In this document: positions 48,272 to 60,131 of the stretch, one piece after another
Layout of the letters: every line of letters begins with the position of its first letter
How positions within the stretch are numbered: the stretch's first letter is position 1
Origin: Jacaranda mimosifolia
Taxonomy: Eukaryota > Streptophyta > Magnoliopsida > Lamiales > Bignoniaceae
DNA length: 64,000 nt
Reading direction: 5' to 3'
NCBI GenBank assembly: GCA_018894105.1
Contig: CM032121.1
Coordinates: 24,893,730-24,957,729, forward strand
Translations under genes and position numbers: made by a program
Notes under the pieces: model-generated
What the model saw: only the letters and a program-made list of their open reading frames with translations
The model's database searches: none
Told to the model about the DNA's origin: nothing

Positions 48272-49986
48272 TAAAGGTTGTTACTAGGAGTGACTTGCTT
48301 TCTTGCCTGTGGCCAAAAAACCCCAATCAAGACCCTTGTTCTAATGCATAGTGTTGCAACATATATAGTCAAAAGATACAACCAAGTATTTACATATATA
48401 CCCCATTCCAAAACACTATCAGTAACATCATAAAAGTAAAACAATGAGAAACAACAATGTGCGGGAACACAAGAGACAGTATAGCAACAAATAGTAAAAC
48501 AAAAATGTGCTCATGTATAGGCATAAATATTTGTAATAAAACTACTAACTAAATACACCTACCTTTATTTTATGCAAATTTGAACAAATATCACATACTA
48601 TATCAGTAGTTCTCAAAGGCATTACCATATGGATAGCATATTTGTAAAATAAAAAATAACACTAGCTTAATAGATATGCAAGAGCATGTCACAATTATAT
48701 GTACAAACAAAATTATGTCAAACCAAAAATCAATTTTTTGGCTCAACCTTTCTCCGCTCCGTCCAAAAGTAATACTTGATAGAATATTATACACGAAAAA
48801 AACTACTGGACATCACCAATTTTCAATACATATACCAGAGCATGGAAAAATTTACACTAGAAGGGGAAAGAAAATAATTCGTCAAACCTCCATTCAGAAA
48901 ATATTACAGAGTATACCTAGAAGGATAAACGGTACAATAAGCTTTCATAAATTATTGGACATTTTTAACACAACCAAAAGCATGATGTTAGTAAATTGTA
49001 GCCAGAATCACAACCAAGAACTTGATCCAAGTTACTGTTCAACACACTACTCATCAAATTACCGAAAACTGTAGTATATATCAAATAACCCTAATTTCCT
49101 CAACATATAAAATCCTAATAGATGTAATCTCAAGAAAATCGCAGAACCCATCCAGTGTTGGCAAAATTATAACTCAGACACACATAGTGCAAGCACAATG
49201 AACCATCAAAGTATCTTCAAAGGTTTGGACGGAGCGAAAAAAAAAAAGAAGCCATGGAACCATCACACAAATTCATGGAAGAAACTATATGCTCAATCGG
49301 AGAATTAGATGGGCCAAACAAAGGTGCAGTGTGTGAGTCGTGTGGTCAGAGGGTGTATGCAAAATGGGTGAACCATCCATGCCCTAAATAGAGAGAAAAG
49401 AAGAGAAAACAAAGTCACAACAGTGCAAAATCTACCCAACCCCCCTAAAATTTGGAAAGTAAAAATAAATTGGCAAGCCAACAAAAGTTTTTCCAAAGAT
49501 TTGTCTAAAAAAAAATCCAACTAGTGAAGATAAACCAAGAGAAACCATATTAAGAATAGTGAAAGCTGCAAAGAATATATTCAGATGAGGTAGAAAAATA
49601 TCATAAGGGGTAGAGAAAATGTCTCTAGGTTCAATTGTTATCTTTCTTTTTATTAAAAGAAGTTCTCCTTAGGTTTTTAATTTTATATTTAGACTTTAGA
49701 TTTTAATACACATTTTAAATGATGTAATTTTATATTTGATATTCATATTTTTATATTTTTAATTTTTTCTTTCACTAAATTTTTTGATCAAACATAACAT
49801 AAATATTGCAGGTTAGGATTTTTAACTATTTTATTCATTTCATTTTATAGTTATCTTAACAAATATATTGAATATTACTAATTATAAATTTGTGGCCCTC
49901 TTACCACTATACATCTTGTGCAGAAAGCATGTAATGTTTCGGATCACATAGGCAAGTTTAACTTTGTACGCTCTGTAATAAAAAAT
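48272..49986. other. Intergenic, no recognised gene
   Basis: The longest frame (48676-49074, 132 codons) is low in complexity and has no domain. A 13-bp inverted pair CGCTCCGTCCAAA (about 48752 and, reversed, about 49225) is noted; its meaning is unknown. Confidence 0.35.
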
Positions 49987-49996
49987 GTATGACGCA

Positions 49997-52146
49997 TGAG
50001 AAGTCAAGTGTAGCACTAGGATCAAATAAATAAAGCACAAAATAGCTAAATAGCTACACTCGAAATCAAGGATCTAATCATACTTTGAATTTAGATTTGG
50101 ATGAAGGATTACCTTGATTGCTCAAAAATCCAAGGTAAGAAGGAAGAACACTTGAACTTTTCAAAGATATCTTCCAGTGGCGCAGCAGTAACTCAACAAT
50201 GATTGCCTAATCAAACCACCTCCAAAATTGCTGAAATTTGGATACAACCTCCTCAACACCTTGCGGAAGCTTTAGTGAAAAATTCAGCAATAATTGAATC
50301 TGGCAAAGTCTGGAAACAAGTCTCCAAAATTTCTACCCTTGCAATGGATCTCCAAAATCTTAGCTATCCAAATCTCTAGCCTCTAATGACAAGATCCACA
50401 CACCAATGGAAAATCCAAATCACTCCCTAATTAGCTGAAAAATCAAGGAGAGAAGAAGAAGATGAAGGCTGAATTTTAGGAGAGGAGAGGTGAAGAAAGT
50501 GTGAAGCCTCAACTCACGAATGAGTCACACAAAATAGGAGAGAAAAATGAAATCTAGCAATTAGATGTACAAAGCATGCATTGGCCGCCCACCTCTCTCC
50601 TATTTATAGGGAGAGAGGTTGGAATCAACTCGTAAGGCAAGCTACATGTATGAAATTCTTAATTTCACTTGCATTTGAATTTCATTTAGAATCTTCATTT
50701 CATCTCCTGAAATGTCATCCAAATAAATTCAAATGAACTCTTTCATTTTGAATTTCCCTCCAAAAATAAATCTTCAAATTAATTAAATTAACCCCTTAAT
50801 TTAGTTAATTGGTCTTGACTTAGCTCTTTTAGTCAATTAGCTTAACTCCTTAAGCTAGAAGTTGTCAACTTAACTCCTTAAGTTAACTTGACCAATTGAT
50901 AGTCATGTGGCATCAATTAAATTAACTCATTAATTTAATTGGTCTAATTTAACTCCTTAAATTATTTAGATCAATTTAACAATTAAATTGATCAAGCCAA
51001 AATGACAAAAAGTTAGTCAACCATTTCACTTCCATAAAATCGGTCATGTTTAAATTTCTAACTCTTAGAAAATTTCTTTCATCAAATAGGATTTCCAATT
51101 GGCTTTTATGTGTGACCCATTAGGTTCTACCATTCATTGGACATGGGCTCACAACTCTTGTGATATTTAGAATATCGAAATATTTACATTAGTTTAAACT
51201 CCTTTAAACTAATGAATTAATTCAATTAATCTCCATTAATTGGAAAGTACCCAATCTCCATAGTCGATGTCCAACCTCAAGCCATAGAGCCCAACTAATT
51301 GGCCAAAATGAATATGCTTTTGGAGAACCATTCTAGCTCTATGCTTGCTATGCAAATGCGGTCCTTCCATCTCTTATCTCTCGAAAGAGGCCTAGGGTAA
51401 GATATTTGCCAGCTCCGTATAGCCTCGATAACTATGTTTCTATAGTCAATGTTCGATTCCCCTTTATGACCTCATCTTTGGAAAACTTATTTTCCAAATT
51501 TTCATACTACCTTGCGCAAGGATTTTATGGAATCGATGAGGAAACAGATCCCATCTTAAATCTCACAAACCTCCATGTCTAAGTAGCTCATACCCAATCT
51601 CAATCTGAAAGACCCCGAAGTGGTCAAGGAAGAGTCAAAGCATGAGGACCTAAACACAAGGTTACCATGGATCCTCAGGTTAAAGGACTAATTATATGCA
51701 CTATTGTAAGCTAGAGAACTTACCACTATTGACTTGCCACTACGGTCGGGCGGGCCTTCAGTGAACTTGTTCTCTAACAAACACCTACTAACATGCGCCC
51801 ATGTTTAACATAGATTGCTCATGAAATGGGGTAATGTCCAATCCTTGGATATATGCATTGTTAGTGCAAGTCTATCCAAATTTTATATGTCATGTCTCAT
51901 AAGATTCTATGACTTTGAATATTTTAAGATCACAACCGTGTAAGACTTGTTTCATGATCGCCACTCAGTGCGTGACCAAGTCCTGTAGTTTTGTGTGATC
52001 TAAAAGCTTCAACCAAATGCCAATAAAGTAAAATAAGTATAAGATAAAGATGGCCATTTATAATGAATATCATTTAATTAAGATTCTATCACAAGCGAAA
52101 TAGTTTACATGCCAATCTAATTGGTTGTGGGGGCACTATTCCAACA
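49997..52146 (-). repeat. Copia LTR, family A, minus strand, probably solo
   Basis: On the minus strand it starts TGTTGGAATAGTGCC at 52146 and ends near GACTTCTCA. GTATG lies directly outside the right end (52147-52151) and five bases outside the left end (49987-49991), which fits a target duplication with a small boundary change. No polypurine tract, primer site or coding region adjoins, so it is a solo LTR. Confidence 0.8.
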
Positions 52147-52817
52147 GTATGCATTTTAAAGGGCTAATGGTACACTTACGTATGTGCTCCTAGGGCTGGG
52201 CACTGGGCTGGGATCATCGGGTTTAGGATGACCGGGTAGGTCATCCGGGGTCTATTTTTCACTACCCAATCCAGGCACCAGGTAACGGGATCAGGTACTG
52301 GGTATTTCGGCCCATTATTTACTGGGTTATCTGGCCAAAATCTGACCCAAATTTTGGCCAGATTGACCTTTTCTTTTAAAATATAAATTGTGTTTTTGAA
52401 AATATAAATTTTGAAATGTGAATTTGTTGGCATATGTAAAACTAATTGAAATTAACTCAACTCTCCAACTTGAAGCAAATTACAATTGACAAACACAATT
52501 TGCTACATATATTGGAGAGAAATAAAAAATTACTCAAATCAAATATTCAAATTGCTCAACCACAAACTCCGAAGTGAAAAAAAAAAATTCCTCAAACCAT
52601 TATACAAATTATAATTTACAACACCAAGGCATCAATTCAACTTTCAACTTAACAATTCAAATTCTTAACATCAAGTCATCAATTCCACTTTCAAAGTCAA
52701 TATCCTTTCAACTATCCAAAATTCAAATTACATGAACAACTTAAACATGATAATTGATATCAAATCATTAACATTCACAAACAATCTCCAATGCATTCCC
52801 CAATTCTGCTCAAATGC

Positions 52818-54950
52818 TTATGCATCAAGAATGGATGTATCAGTCCCCATTTGTGTCAACTCTACCAGAGTGGCAACAAGATTACAAAGAAATTAATAAA
52901 AAGATATAAGATTAAAAAATAAAAAGAATTAAACTAGTTAAGTTACCTTGCTCAAGATTTTCTAGCTCACACAAATCCTCCTCCACATTAATTGATTTCG
53001 AAGCCAAACAAAACCAATCTTGGGCACAAATAAGAGCTTGAGCTACTTTAGGGGATAAGGAACTCCTAAATGCATCAAGCACACGCCCTCTAGTGCTAAA
53101 AGCAGCCTCTGAAGCAATCGTGGAGACTGGCACCGCTAATATATCATGAGCTATCCTAGAAAGTATAGGAAATCGATGAGCCGACACTTTCCACCATTTC
53201 AATATGTCAAAACCATCTCCACCCTCTTCACACTCCTCTTGCAAATATTTCTCCAACTCAGTCTTCCCTTGCTTACCTTTCTTTCTATTTTTCATCTTGT
53301 CAAACTCATCAAATAGATCATCAGTTTGTTCATCCTCATCACTCAAAGTGTACCTAGCACTAGAACTTTCACCACTTGCTTTAGAATTAGGGCTTGTTGG
53401 AAGTACATAGGCATACATTCTTTGATACTCTTTGGATAAATCATCAAATCCATTCTTGACGGCTTCTTTCATGTCCCTACTAGATATTCCTATCACATGT
53501 TCCAAAATTTGGATATATTCTATCAAATGTGAACTCAATGAACTACATCTTCAAAGTAGGATCAAGGATCACTGCATAATATAAAATCTTGTTGATCTTT
53601 GTAATTGATCCCCAATATTTGTCATACTTTTCTTTCATTTCTTTGGCCATCTATTTCAATTCAATGCCACCACTCTCCATCCACCTCAAAAGAAGCCTAT
53701 CAATTTCACTTATTTCATTGAATACGGTGTTTGATGTCACATACAAAGAGCCAAAAATTTTCAAAGTGAGATGAAAAAAATGCCCAAAAAATTTCAACAA
53801 TAATTTTGCCCCTTCCCAATCAAAATGTGAAGGAACTCCATCCTCGAGATCAATATTAAATGCACAATCGCTATCCTCATATGCTTTAAAGGCCTTTCTT
53901 ATTGACAAACCGGCATCTAACATCAAATAGGTAGAGTTCCACCTAGTAGGTGCATCAAGTGACAACATCTTATTTGTTTCCAATTTTTAAAGTTTTGCAC
54001 AATGCTTGAATTTTTTGTACCTAGCCACAGATGCTTTTATATATTTAACAGCCCCTCTAATGCGGGTAATAGCCATGCTCTCATCCTTTCCTTTCAAACC
54101 ATCCTGCACAACAAGATTAACGATATGTGCAACACATCTCATGTACATATATTTACCACCCAAAATTATACTATCTATAAAATGCACATCATCAATAAAA
54201 TGCATAGTAAGACATATATAATTCACTTTTTGATGGAGGTCCATGTGTTAGTGGTGATGCAAACCCTCTATGCATGTGTGGCAATGAAGGACTTCAACTT
54301 GGATTTTTCATTCATGTACATCTTGAAAATATCTCTAGTTATAGTTCTTCGGAAAGGCATAGAAAATTGAGGGCATGTAACCGACATAAAATGTCGAAAC
54401 TCCTCTTTCTCAACTATCCTAAATGGCATCTCATCAACAATAAACCAATGGCATAATGCATCTCTAATTTTTTCTTGATCAAATTCCCATAAAACTCCTC
54501 CACTCTTTTGACCATTTCCAACTGGTTGATAATTCAAAATCTTTTGTCTAGTTGTAACTTAATGAGGTTCTTCTTGCATGATTGATAATGCCTATCAAGC
54601 CCTTTAGTTCCATGTAAATTAGGATCCGCCCTAATGCATGTTGCACAATATTTACATCTTCCCTTTTGACATTTATCATTTTTACAAAAGAATTTAGTAA
54701 AGTTTTCCCACCATAGTGATCTAGATGCAATTTCTTTTTTGACTTTTTTCTTTGGAGGTTCCTTTTCCTCTTCTACATTCTCACCAACAAAAGAATCTTC
54801 GGCAGGACCCTCTAAACCTCAACTTATAAAATCATTATCATCATTCAAACCATACTCCAAGTCATCTAACAAATTCAGTTCCTCATCAATTGGATTAGCA
54901 AAACTTACCTCCTTAGCCTTTCTTTTTGTTTTTGGAATACTACTTTCCAT
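52818..54950 (-). pseudogene. hAT transposase (BED finger, hAT dimerisation domain)
   Basis: The start ATG at 54950 gives MESSIPKTKRKAKEVSFANP. A BED-type zinc finger follows (SLWWENFTKFF, then CKYCATCIRA and GLDRHYQSC, about 54730-54570), then a catalytic region with the conserved LDAPTRWNSTYLML (about 53960-53920) and the C-terminal dimerisation motif ASEAAFSTRGRVLDAFRSSL (about 53120-53065) with QALICAQDW. A donor (AAGGTAACT, about 52945) and an acceptor (GGTAG, about 52859) lead to a short last exon ending in a TAA at 52818. An Ac-like enzyme of this type excises and reinserts the element in the nucleus. Stops at about 54830 and 54545 and frame changes near 53985 and 54265 show that it is inactive. 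Confidence 0.85.
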
Positions 54951-55822
54951 TTCACTTTCTGAGGGGATACTTTAATTCAATAATTTGGATGAGTCCCTGC
55001 AATGTAATTAACAAAAAATTAATTTTTCTATACTTGATACTTATTTTTATTATATATCAATTTAAAAAATTAATAGATAATAAACATAAAAATTAAAAAA
55101 TAAGATAACAAATTGAAAGAATCAAATTCATTCATAAAAATAGAGGAAAAATCAAAATAAAAGCAAACCATTCATTCATATAAAAACTAAATCCTCATTT
55201 CAAATTTTCAATAAATCCTCTACCCAACCAATAAACTGAAAAATTAAATAATTAACATATACATATATAATAGATAATAGTAGATCCTAATATACATGAA
55301 TATACAAAAATTTTACAAGAAAAAAAACTAAAAAAAATCTAAATTTTATCAAGAAAACTCTAAACTAAAATATTTTATTACATAAAAAATAATATTAAAT
55401 ATTCTAACTAATACGTACCTAGGTAGGCGGTGGCGGTCAGTGGTGGTTGGTGGATGGCGCGGTCGGCGGTGGCAAATGGAGAGACGACAGACAGACGGAG
55501 ACGGGTCATGGGAAGAGAAAGTTTCTTTGGAAAAAAAAATAGGGGCAGGGGGTGTTTTTTGAGGCTTAAAACAGAGGCAGAGGTTTGCCTTTGCCTCTGT
55601 TTTAAGCCTATGATATTAATAGATTTTTGTTTTTTCAATTTTTTTTAAAAATAATTTTCAACTGGGTACCTATTACCCGACGGGGCCTAGATTCATTACC
55701 CGAAACCCAGCCCGATTGCAGAGAACCGGGTACCCGATTAAACCCGGTTGATCAGGTTTCAATCATTGCTACTCGATCAGGCTGGGTCGGGTACCCGAAA
55801 TCGGGACCCGAATGCCTAGCAC

Positions 55823-56642
55823 TAGGGGTGTAAACGGATATTAAACGAATCAGATATACTATTTCCATATTCATATTCATTTAACATTTCGAATATTTGG
55901 ATACGGATACGAATTTGATGGATATTTAAAAATGATATCCAAATTCGTATCCGTCGGATATTGATCGGATTCGGATATATCCGTATTCGATTATAATTAT
56001 TCAGATGCATTCATATTTTATTAAACCTATCCGTGTTTGAATTGTTGTTTTATATTTATATTCAATGATAATTATTTAAATATCTATTTATGAATATTAA
56101 AATACACGAACCTATGAACCTATAACAAATACATATTTTAATTAATAAAGGAAACCATATAATTTCATTAAAACGAAAGTAATCAAACAAATAGCATAAT
56201 TTCTAATTAATAATTGACTTTAAATTAATTATTAGTACTTATTAATAATAATAATGACATTTAAATATATTAATTATAAAGTCAACCAACAATAATTATG
56301 TTGATTAACTTTATTCTTCAATTTTTTTCTCTATATTACAATAATTTTTTAAATTTATTCTTTTTTCTTCCCAATTCTTCAATTATAATTTATATATATA
56401 CATATATGGATTATGAGATTTTTATTGAAAAATATAAATAATATATTATTTAATAAATATGTATTCGGATCGGATATTAAACGGATCGGACACGCATTTA
56501 CCATATCCGTATCTATTTATAATCGGATATCTACTAATCGAATACGGATAATATCCGCTTTAAACAGATGCAGATAAATTTTGTATAAACGAATACGAAT
56601 AGAAACAGTAAACGAATTTTTAAATATTCATTTACAGCCCTA
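55823..56642. mobile_element. Small hAT element nested in the TIR of the larger hAT
   Basis: The ends are TAGGGGTGTAAACGGATATT and, reversed, TAGGGCTGTAAATGAATATT. The 8-bp flanks are CCTAGCAC (55815-55822) and CCCAGCTC (56643-56650), 6 of 8 alike. The interior is rich in GGATATCCG-like and CGAATACGGATA motifs and has no coding capacity. A relative lies at 42262-43047. Confidence 0.82.
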
Positions 56643-56708
56643 CCCAGCTCTACATGCTCTCTTGAGCCTAAAAATGATTCTTTTCAATAAATTTTGTTAA
56701 GCAACTAT

Positions 56709-57121
56709 ATAATATTTGAGTTGTATCTAGAGATAAATAAAAATATGAAAAGATGTACTTTAAGGTTATTAATATGTCAATCCAATCGCTAAATGAAATG
56801 CATTCAGTATCTCCATTTCAAAGATTTATTGAGTAGTACTTTTTGTTTAATATTCTAATAATCCAAATTTATAAGATTGGATAAACTTTTCATTCTGAAA
56901 CAATCAAAATTTGACCACATAATACTTGAATTGTATTTAGAAATAAACTAAAATTTGGGAAGACGTACTTTAAGGTTATTAATATGTCAGCCTAATCACA
57001 AAATAAAACGCACCCTATATCTCCATTTGAAAAATTAATCAAGTAGTTTTTGATTAGTGAAATCAAAGTTATAAGATTGGATAAACTCTTCATTCTAAAA
57101 TTGTAGAAATTTGACCATGTA
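56709..57121. repeat. Tandem duplication, unit about 210 bp
   Basis: Copy 1 (56709-56920) and copy 2 (56921-57121) share GTACTTTAAGGTTATTAATA, TATCTCCATTTGAAA-like and ATAAGATTGGATAAACT segments. Similarity is perhaps 75-80% by eye. No coding sequence. Confidence 0.8.
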
Positions 57122-58114
57122 CACGCTTACCCACTAAGTCTAAACTATTACATATAAAATAGAAAATTCTAGAATATTTAAAATTTATTTTTTTAAATTT
57201 TCATTTGAACTTTAAAATCCTATACCTATATTAATTAAAATTAACAAGGACATTCATTATTGGATCGAGAGAACTCGTCAAACATTAATCCTTAATTTGT
57301 TTCCATAAAGTCTAGCATAAATTCACAACGTGGATTGCGTCAAACTCTTGAGATTTGATTGGTTGTATTTTTATTTTTATTCTCTATTTTCATCAATTTT
57401 TATTGTGTTTTTATTTTATTATTATTTTGCATGCGGAAATAAAAATATGATTAGATAAGTAAAGTGAATATTCTAAAAATTGATGGATTGAAAATAATAT
57501 TTTGGTAAATTGGAGAAAAGTAACTAAATCTAATTTCACTTTTGAAATCAGTTCTCATTTACTTTTTCTTGGTTTGCATGCCCATCTTAAAATATAAGTT
57601 CGGATTCACTCCCTAGTTATGTGAAAAAATATCAAAATACCCTTAACTTTAATTTAGAACTACAGAAAACCCTATCATGCACAAAACATCTTCATTTCAC
57701 TCGCTTGCAATATCTTCCATGCTGCTCTATTTTTTCATCCTATTGGTTGTTGCTCTTTCTTCCAAACCCATTGTTCATCGTTGTTGTATTGCCCGAGAAG
57801 ACTTCCATTTTTGTCAATATTTATAAAGAATAAAAGGTATCTTTTTAAATTATACCATTGTTATTTTCTTTTGAAATGCTAAAAGAATTTTTTTTTTCTT
57901 GTTTTAGTTGATATGTATTTAGTTTTGTTATTATGTATCTGATCTAGTTATAGTTTATTTGATTTTCTCATATTCAGAGTTAGAAAAAAGAACCCTAATG
58001 TAAATTATTGCATATTTGAACAATTATAATTTGCCCTTCATCTGTTGTTTTAATAATTTAATTCAATTTTAAGTATATGATTTTAGTAATTTTATACATG
58101 ATTAAAATGTAATA
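57122..58114. other. Intergenic, no recognised gene
   Basis: AT-rich. The 70-codon frame at 57621-57833 has no domain and is probably chance. Confidence 0.4.
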
Positions 58115-60069
58115 TGTTGGAATAGTGCCCCGCAAGCCAATTAGATTTGTCTTGTAAACTATTTCCTTGTAAGACAATTTTGATTGAATGATATTCATTA
58201 TATGGCCATCTTCATCTTATGCTCATTATTACTTCACTGACATTTGGTTGAAGCCTTTAGATCACATATGACTACGGGACTTGGTCACGCACTGGGTGGT
58301 GATCATGGAATAAGTCTTACATAGTCGTGATCTTAAATATTCAAAGTCATAGGATCTTATGAGATAGGGATCTAAGATCCAGATAGACTAGCACTAACGA
58401 TGCATAAATCCAAGAGTTGGATGTTGCTCCATTCCATGAACAATCCCATATGAGATATGGATGCATGTTAGTGGGTGCTTGTTAGAGAACAAGGCACTGA
58501 AGGCTTGCCTAGAGAATCTACTAGATAGCCAAAGTGGCAAGTCGGTAGTTGCAAGTTTTCCAACTTACACTAGTGCATATAATTAGTCCTTTGACGTGAG
58601 GATCCATGGCAACCTTGTTTTTAGGTCCTCATGCTTTTACTCCTCCCTGGTCACTTGGCGGGCCTCTTCGTGTAGAGATTGGGCATGAGCTACTTAGACA
58701 TGGAGGTTTGTGAGATCCAAGATGGAATTCGACTCCTCGTCTTTGTAACGGTCGGGTGCGTCTCCTTTGTGTTCTATAATGATCAATTCCCAAAAATTCT
58801 TGCGTAAGGTGGTATGACAATTTGGAAAAGGAGTTTTTTAAAGATGAGGTCATAAGGGGAATCAAACATTGAAAATAGAAACATAGTATCGAGGCTATTG
58901 GTGAGCTGGTAAATATCTTGCCCTAAGCCTCTTTCGGGAGATAGGAGACGGAAGGACCGTATTTGCATGGTACACATAGAGCTAGAATGGTTCTCTAAGA
59001 GCATTCATTTCGGTCAATTAGTTGGGCTCCATGGGCTCGAGGTTGGACATCGACCATGGAGATTGTATACTTTTCAATTAATGAAGACTAATTGAATTGA
59101 ATTGATTAGTTAAAAGAGTTTAAACTAAGGTGAATATATGATATTCAAAAGTCACAGAGAGTTGTAAGCCCATGTCCAATGAATGGTAGAACCAACGGGT
59201 CACATGCAAAAGCCAATTGCATTTCCCACTTAATGGAGGAGGAATTTCTAAGAGTTAGAAAAATGCTCCTAGTGACCGATTTTAGGTTGGCGAAAATTGA
59301 GGTCATTTTTGGCTTAATCAATTTAATTGTTAAATTGATCAACTAATTTAAGGAGTTAAATTAGACCAATAATTAAGGAGTTAATTCTTTGGTGCAACAT
59401 GGCCATCAATTGGTCAGGTTAGCCTAAAGAGTTAAATTAACTATTACTAGCTTAAAGAGTTAAGCTAATTGACTTAAGTGTTGCCTTATGTGTTGACTTA
59501 GATTCTTTCACATTTTCCCTTCAAATTCTTAAGTGCTGCCTTAGGTGTTGAAGCTCCACTTCTTCTCTTCTTCTCCTACCTCAAATCAAGCCTCCATCTC
59601 TACAAATCTCCTTTCTGTTTTCCAGCTAACACTTAGGAGATTAGGATCTACCATTGGTGTGTGGATCATATTGTTAGAGGCAAGATATTTGAATTGCTTG
59701 TTGTTGGAAGATCCACTGTCGGGGTAGTCCGTTTGGTGATTTTTTTTCTGGCACTTCCCTACAACTTTTTGAGCTGAATTTTTTTACAATAGCTTCAGCA
59801 AGGAGTTGAGAAGGCTCTATAATTTTTCCAGAATTTTTGGAGGAGTTTGGATCGGGCAAAGGTTGCTCCAAATTCACTGCGCCGCTGTTTGACAGTTTCT
59901 AGATTGAAAAAGTGTTCTTCATCTTTCCTTTGGATTTTTGCTAATCAAGGTAATTCTCCATCCAAATTTGAGTCACAAGCATGTTTAATCCTTGTTTGCT
60001 TGTGTAGCACTTGTTAATTTCAGCTTTTGAAGTTTTAATTATTGGATCCTAGTGCCTCACTTTCCTTCA
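58115..60069 (+). repeat. Copia LTR, family A, internally deleted
   Basis: It starts TGTTGGAATAGTGCCC and ends CACTTTCCTTCA. Relative to the LTR at 60132 it lacks about 250 bp after the segment CTAATTGACTTAAG (about 59480), which removes the TATA-containing part present in the other copies. A primer-binding-like sequence follows, so it is a 5' LTR of a truncated element or a solo LTR with adjoining leader. Confidence 0.82.
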
Positions 60070-60070
60070 A

Positions 60071-60083
60071 GTGGTATCGAGCC
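60071..60083 (+). other. Copia primer-binding site (degenerate)
   Basis: GTGGTATCGAGCC differs by one deleted base from the common plant copia primer site TGGTATCAGAGCC, complementary to initiator tRNA-Met, and lies two bases after the LTR end. Confidence 0.75.
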
Positions 60084-60131
60084 TAATTCATGCTTTGATT
60101 TGGATTTTTGAATGATTGATTCATGTGATGG

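Larger units (their letters stand above)
52191..56652 (-). mobile_element. hAT element with decayed transposase
   Basis: The left TIR reads TAGGGCTGGGCACTGGG. The right TIR is split by a second hAT element; joining the pieces on either side gives, reversed, an end starting TAGAGCTGGGCATTC. The 8-bp flanks are TGTGCTCC (52183-52190) and CATGCTCT (56653-56660), 5 of 8 alike, the differences being transitions. Subterminal regions are full of GGGTACCCG-type motifs. It encodes a BED/hAT transposase on the minus strand. Confidence 0.82.

Noticed and set aside
48676..49074. 132-codon plus-strand ORF
   Set aside because: No domain, low-complexity composition, no splice context, and it sits in AT-rich intergenic DNA where such frames arise by chance.
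48752..49243. 13-bp inverted pair CGCTCCGTCCAAA as TIR of a MITE
   Set aside because: No target duplication or extended TIR similarity around either copy.
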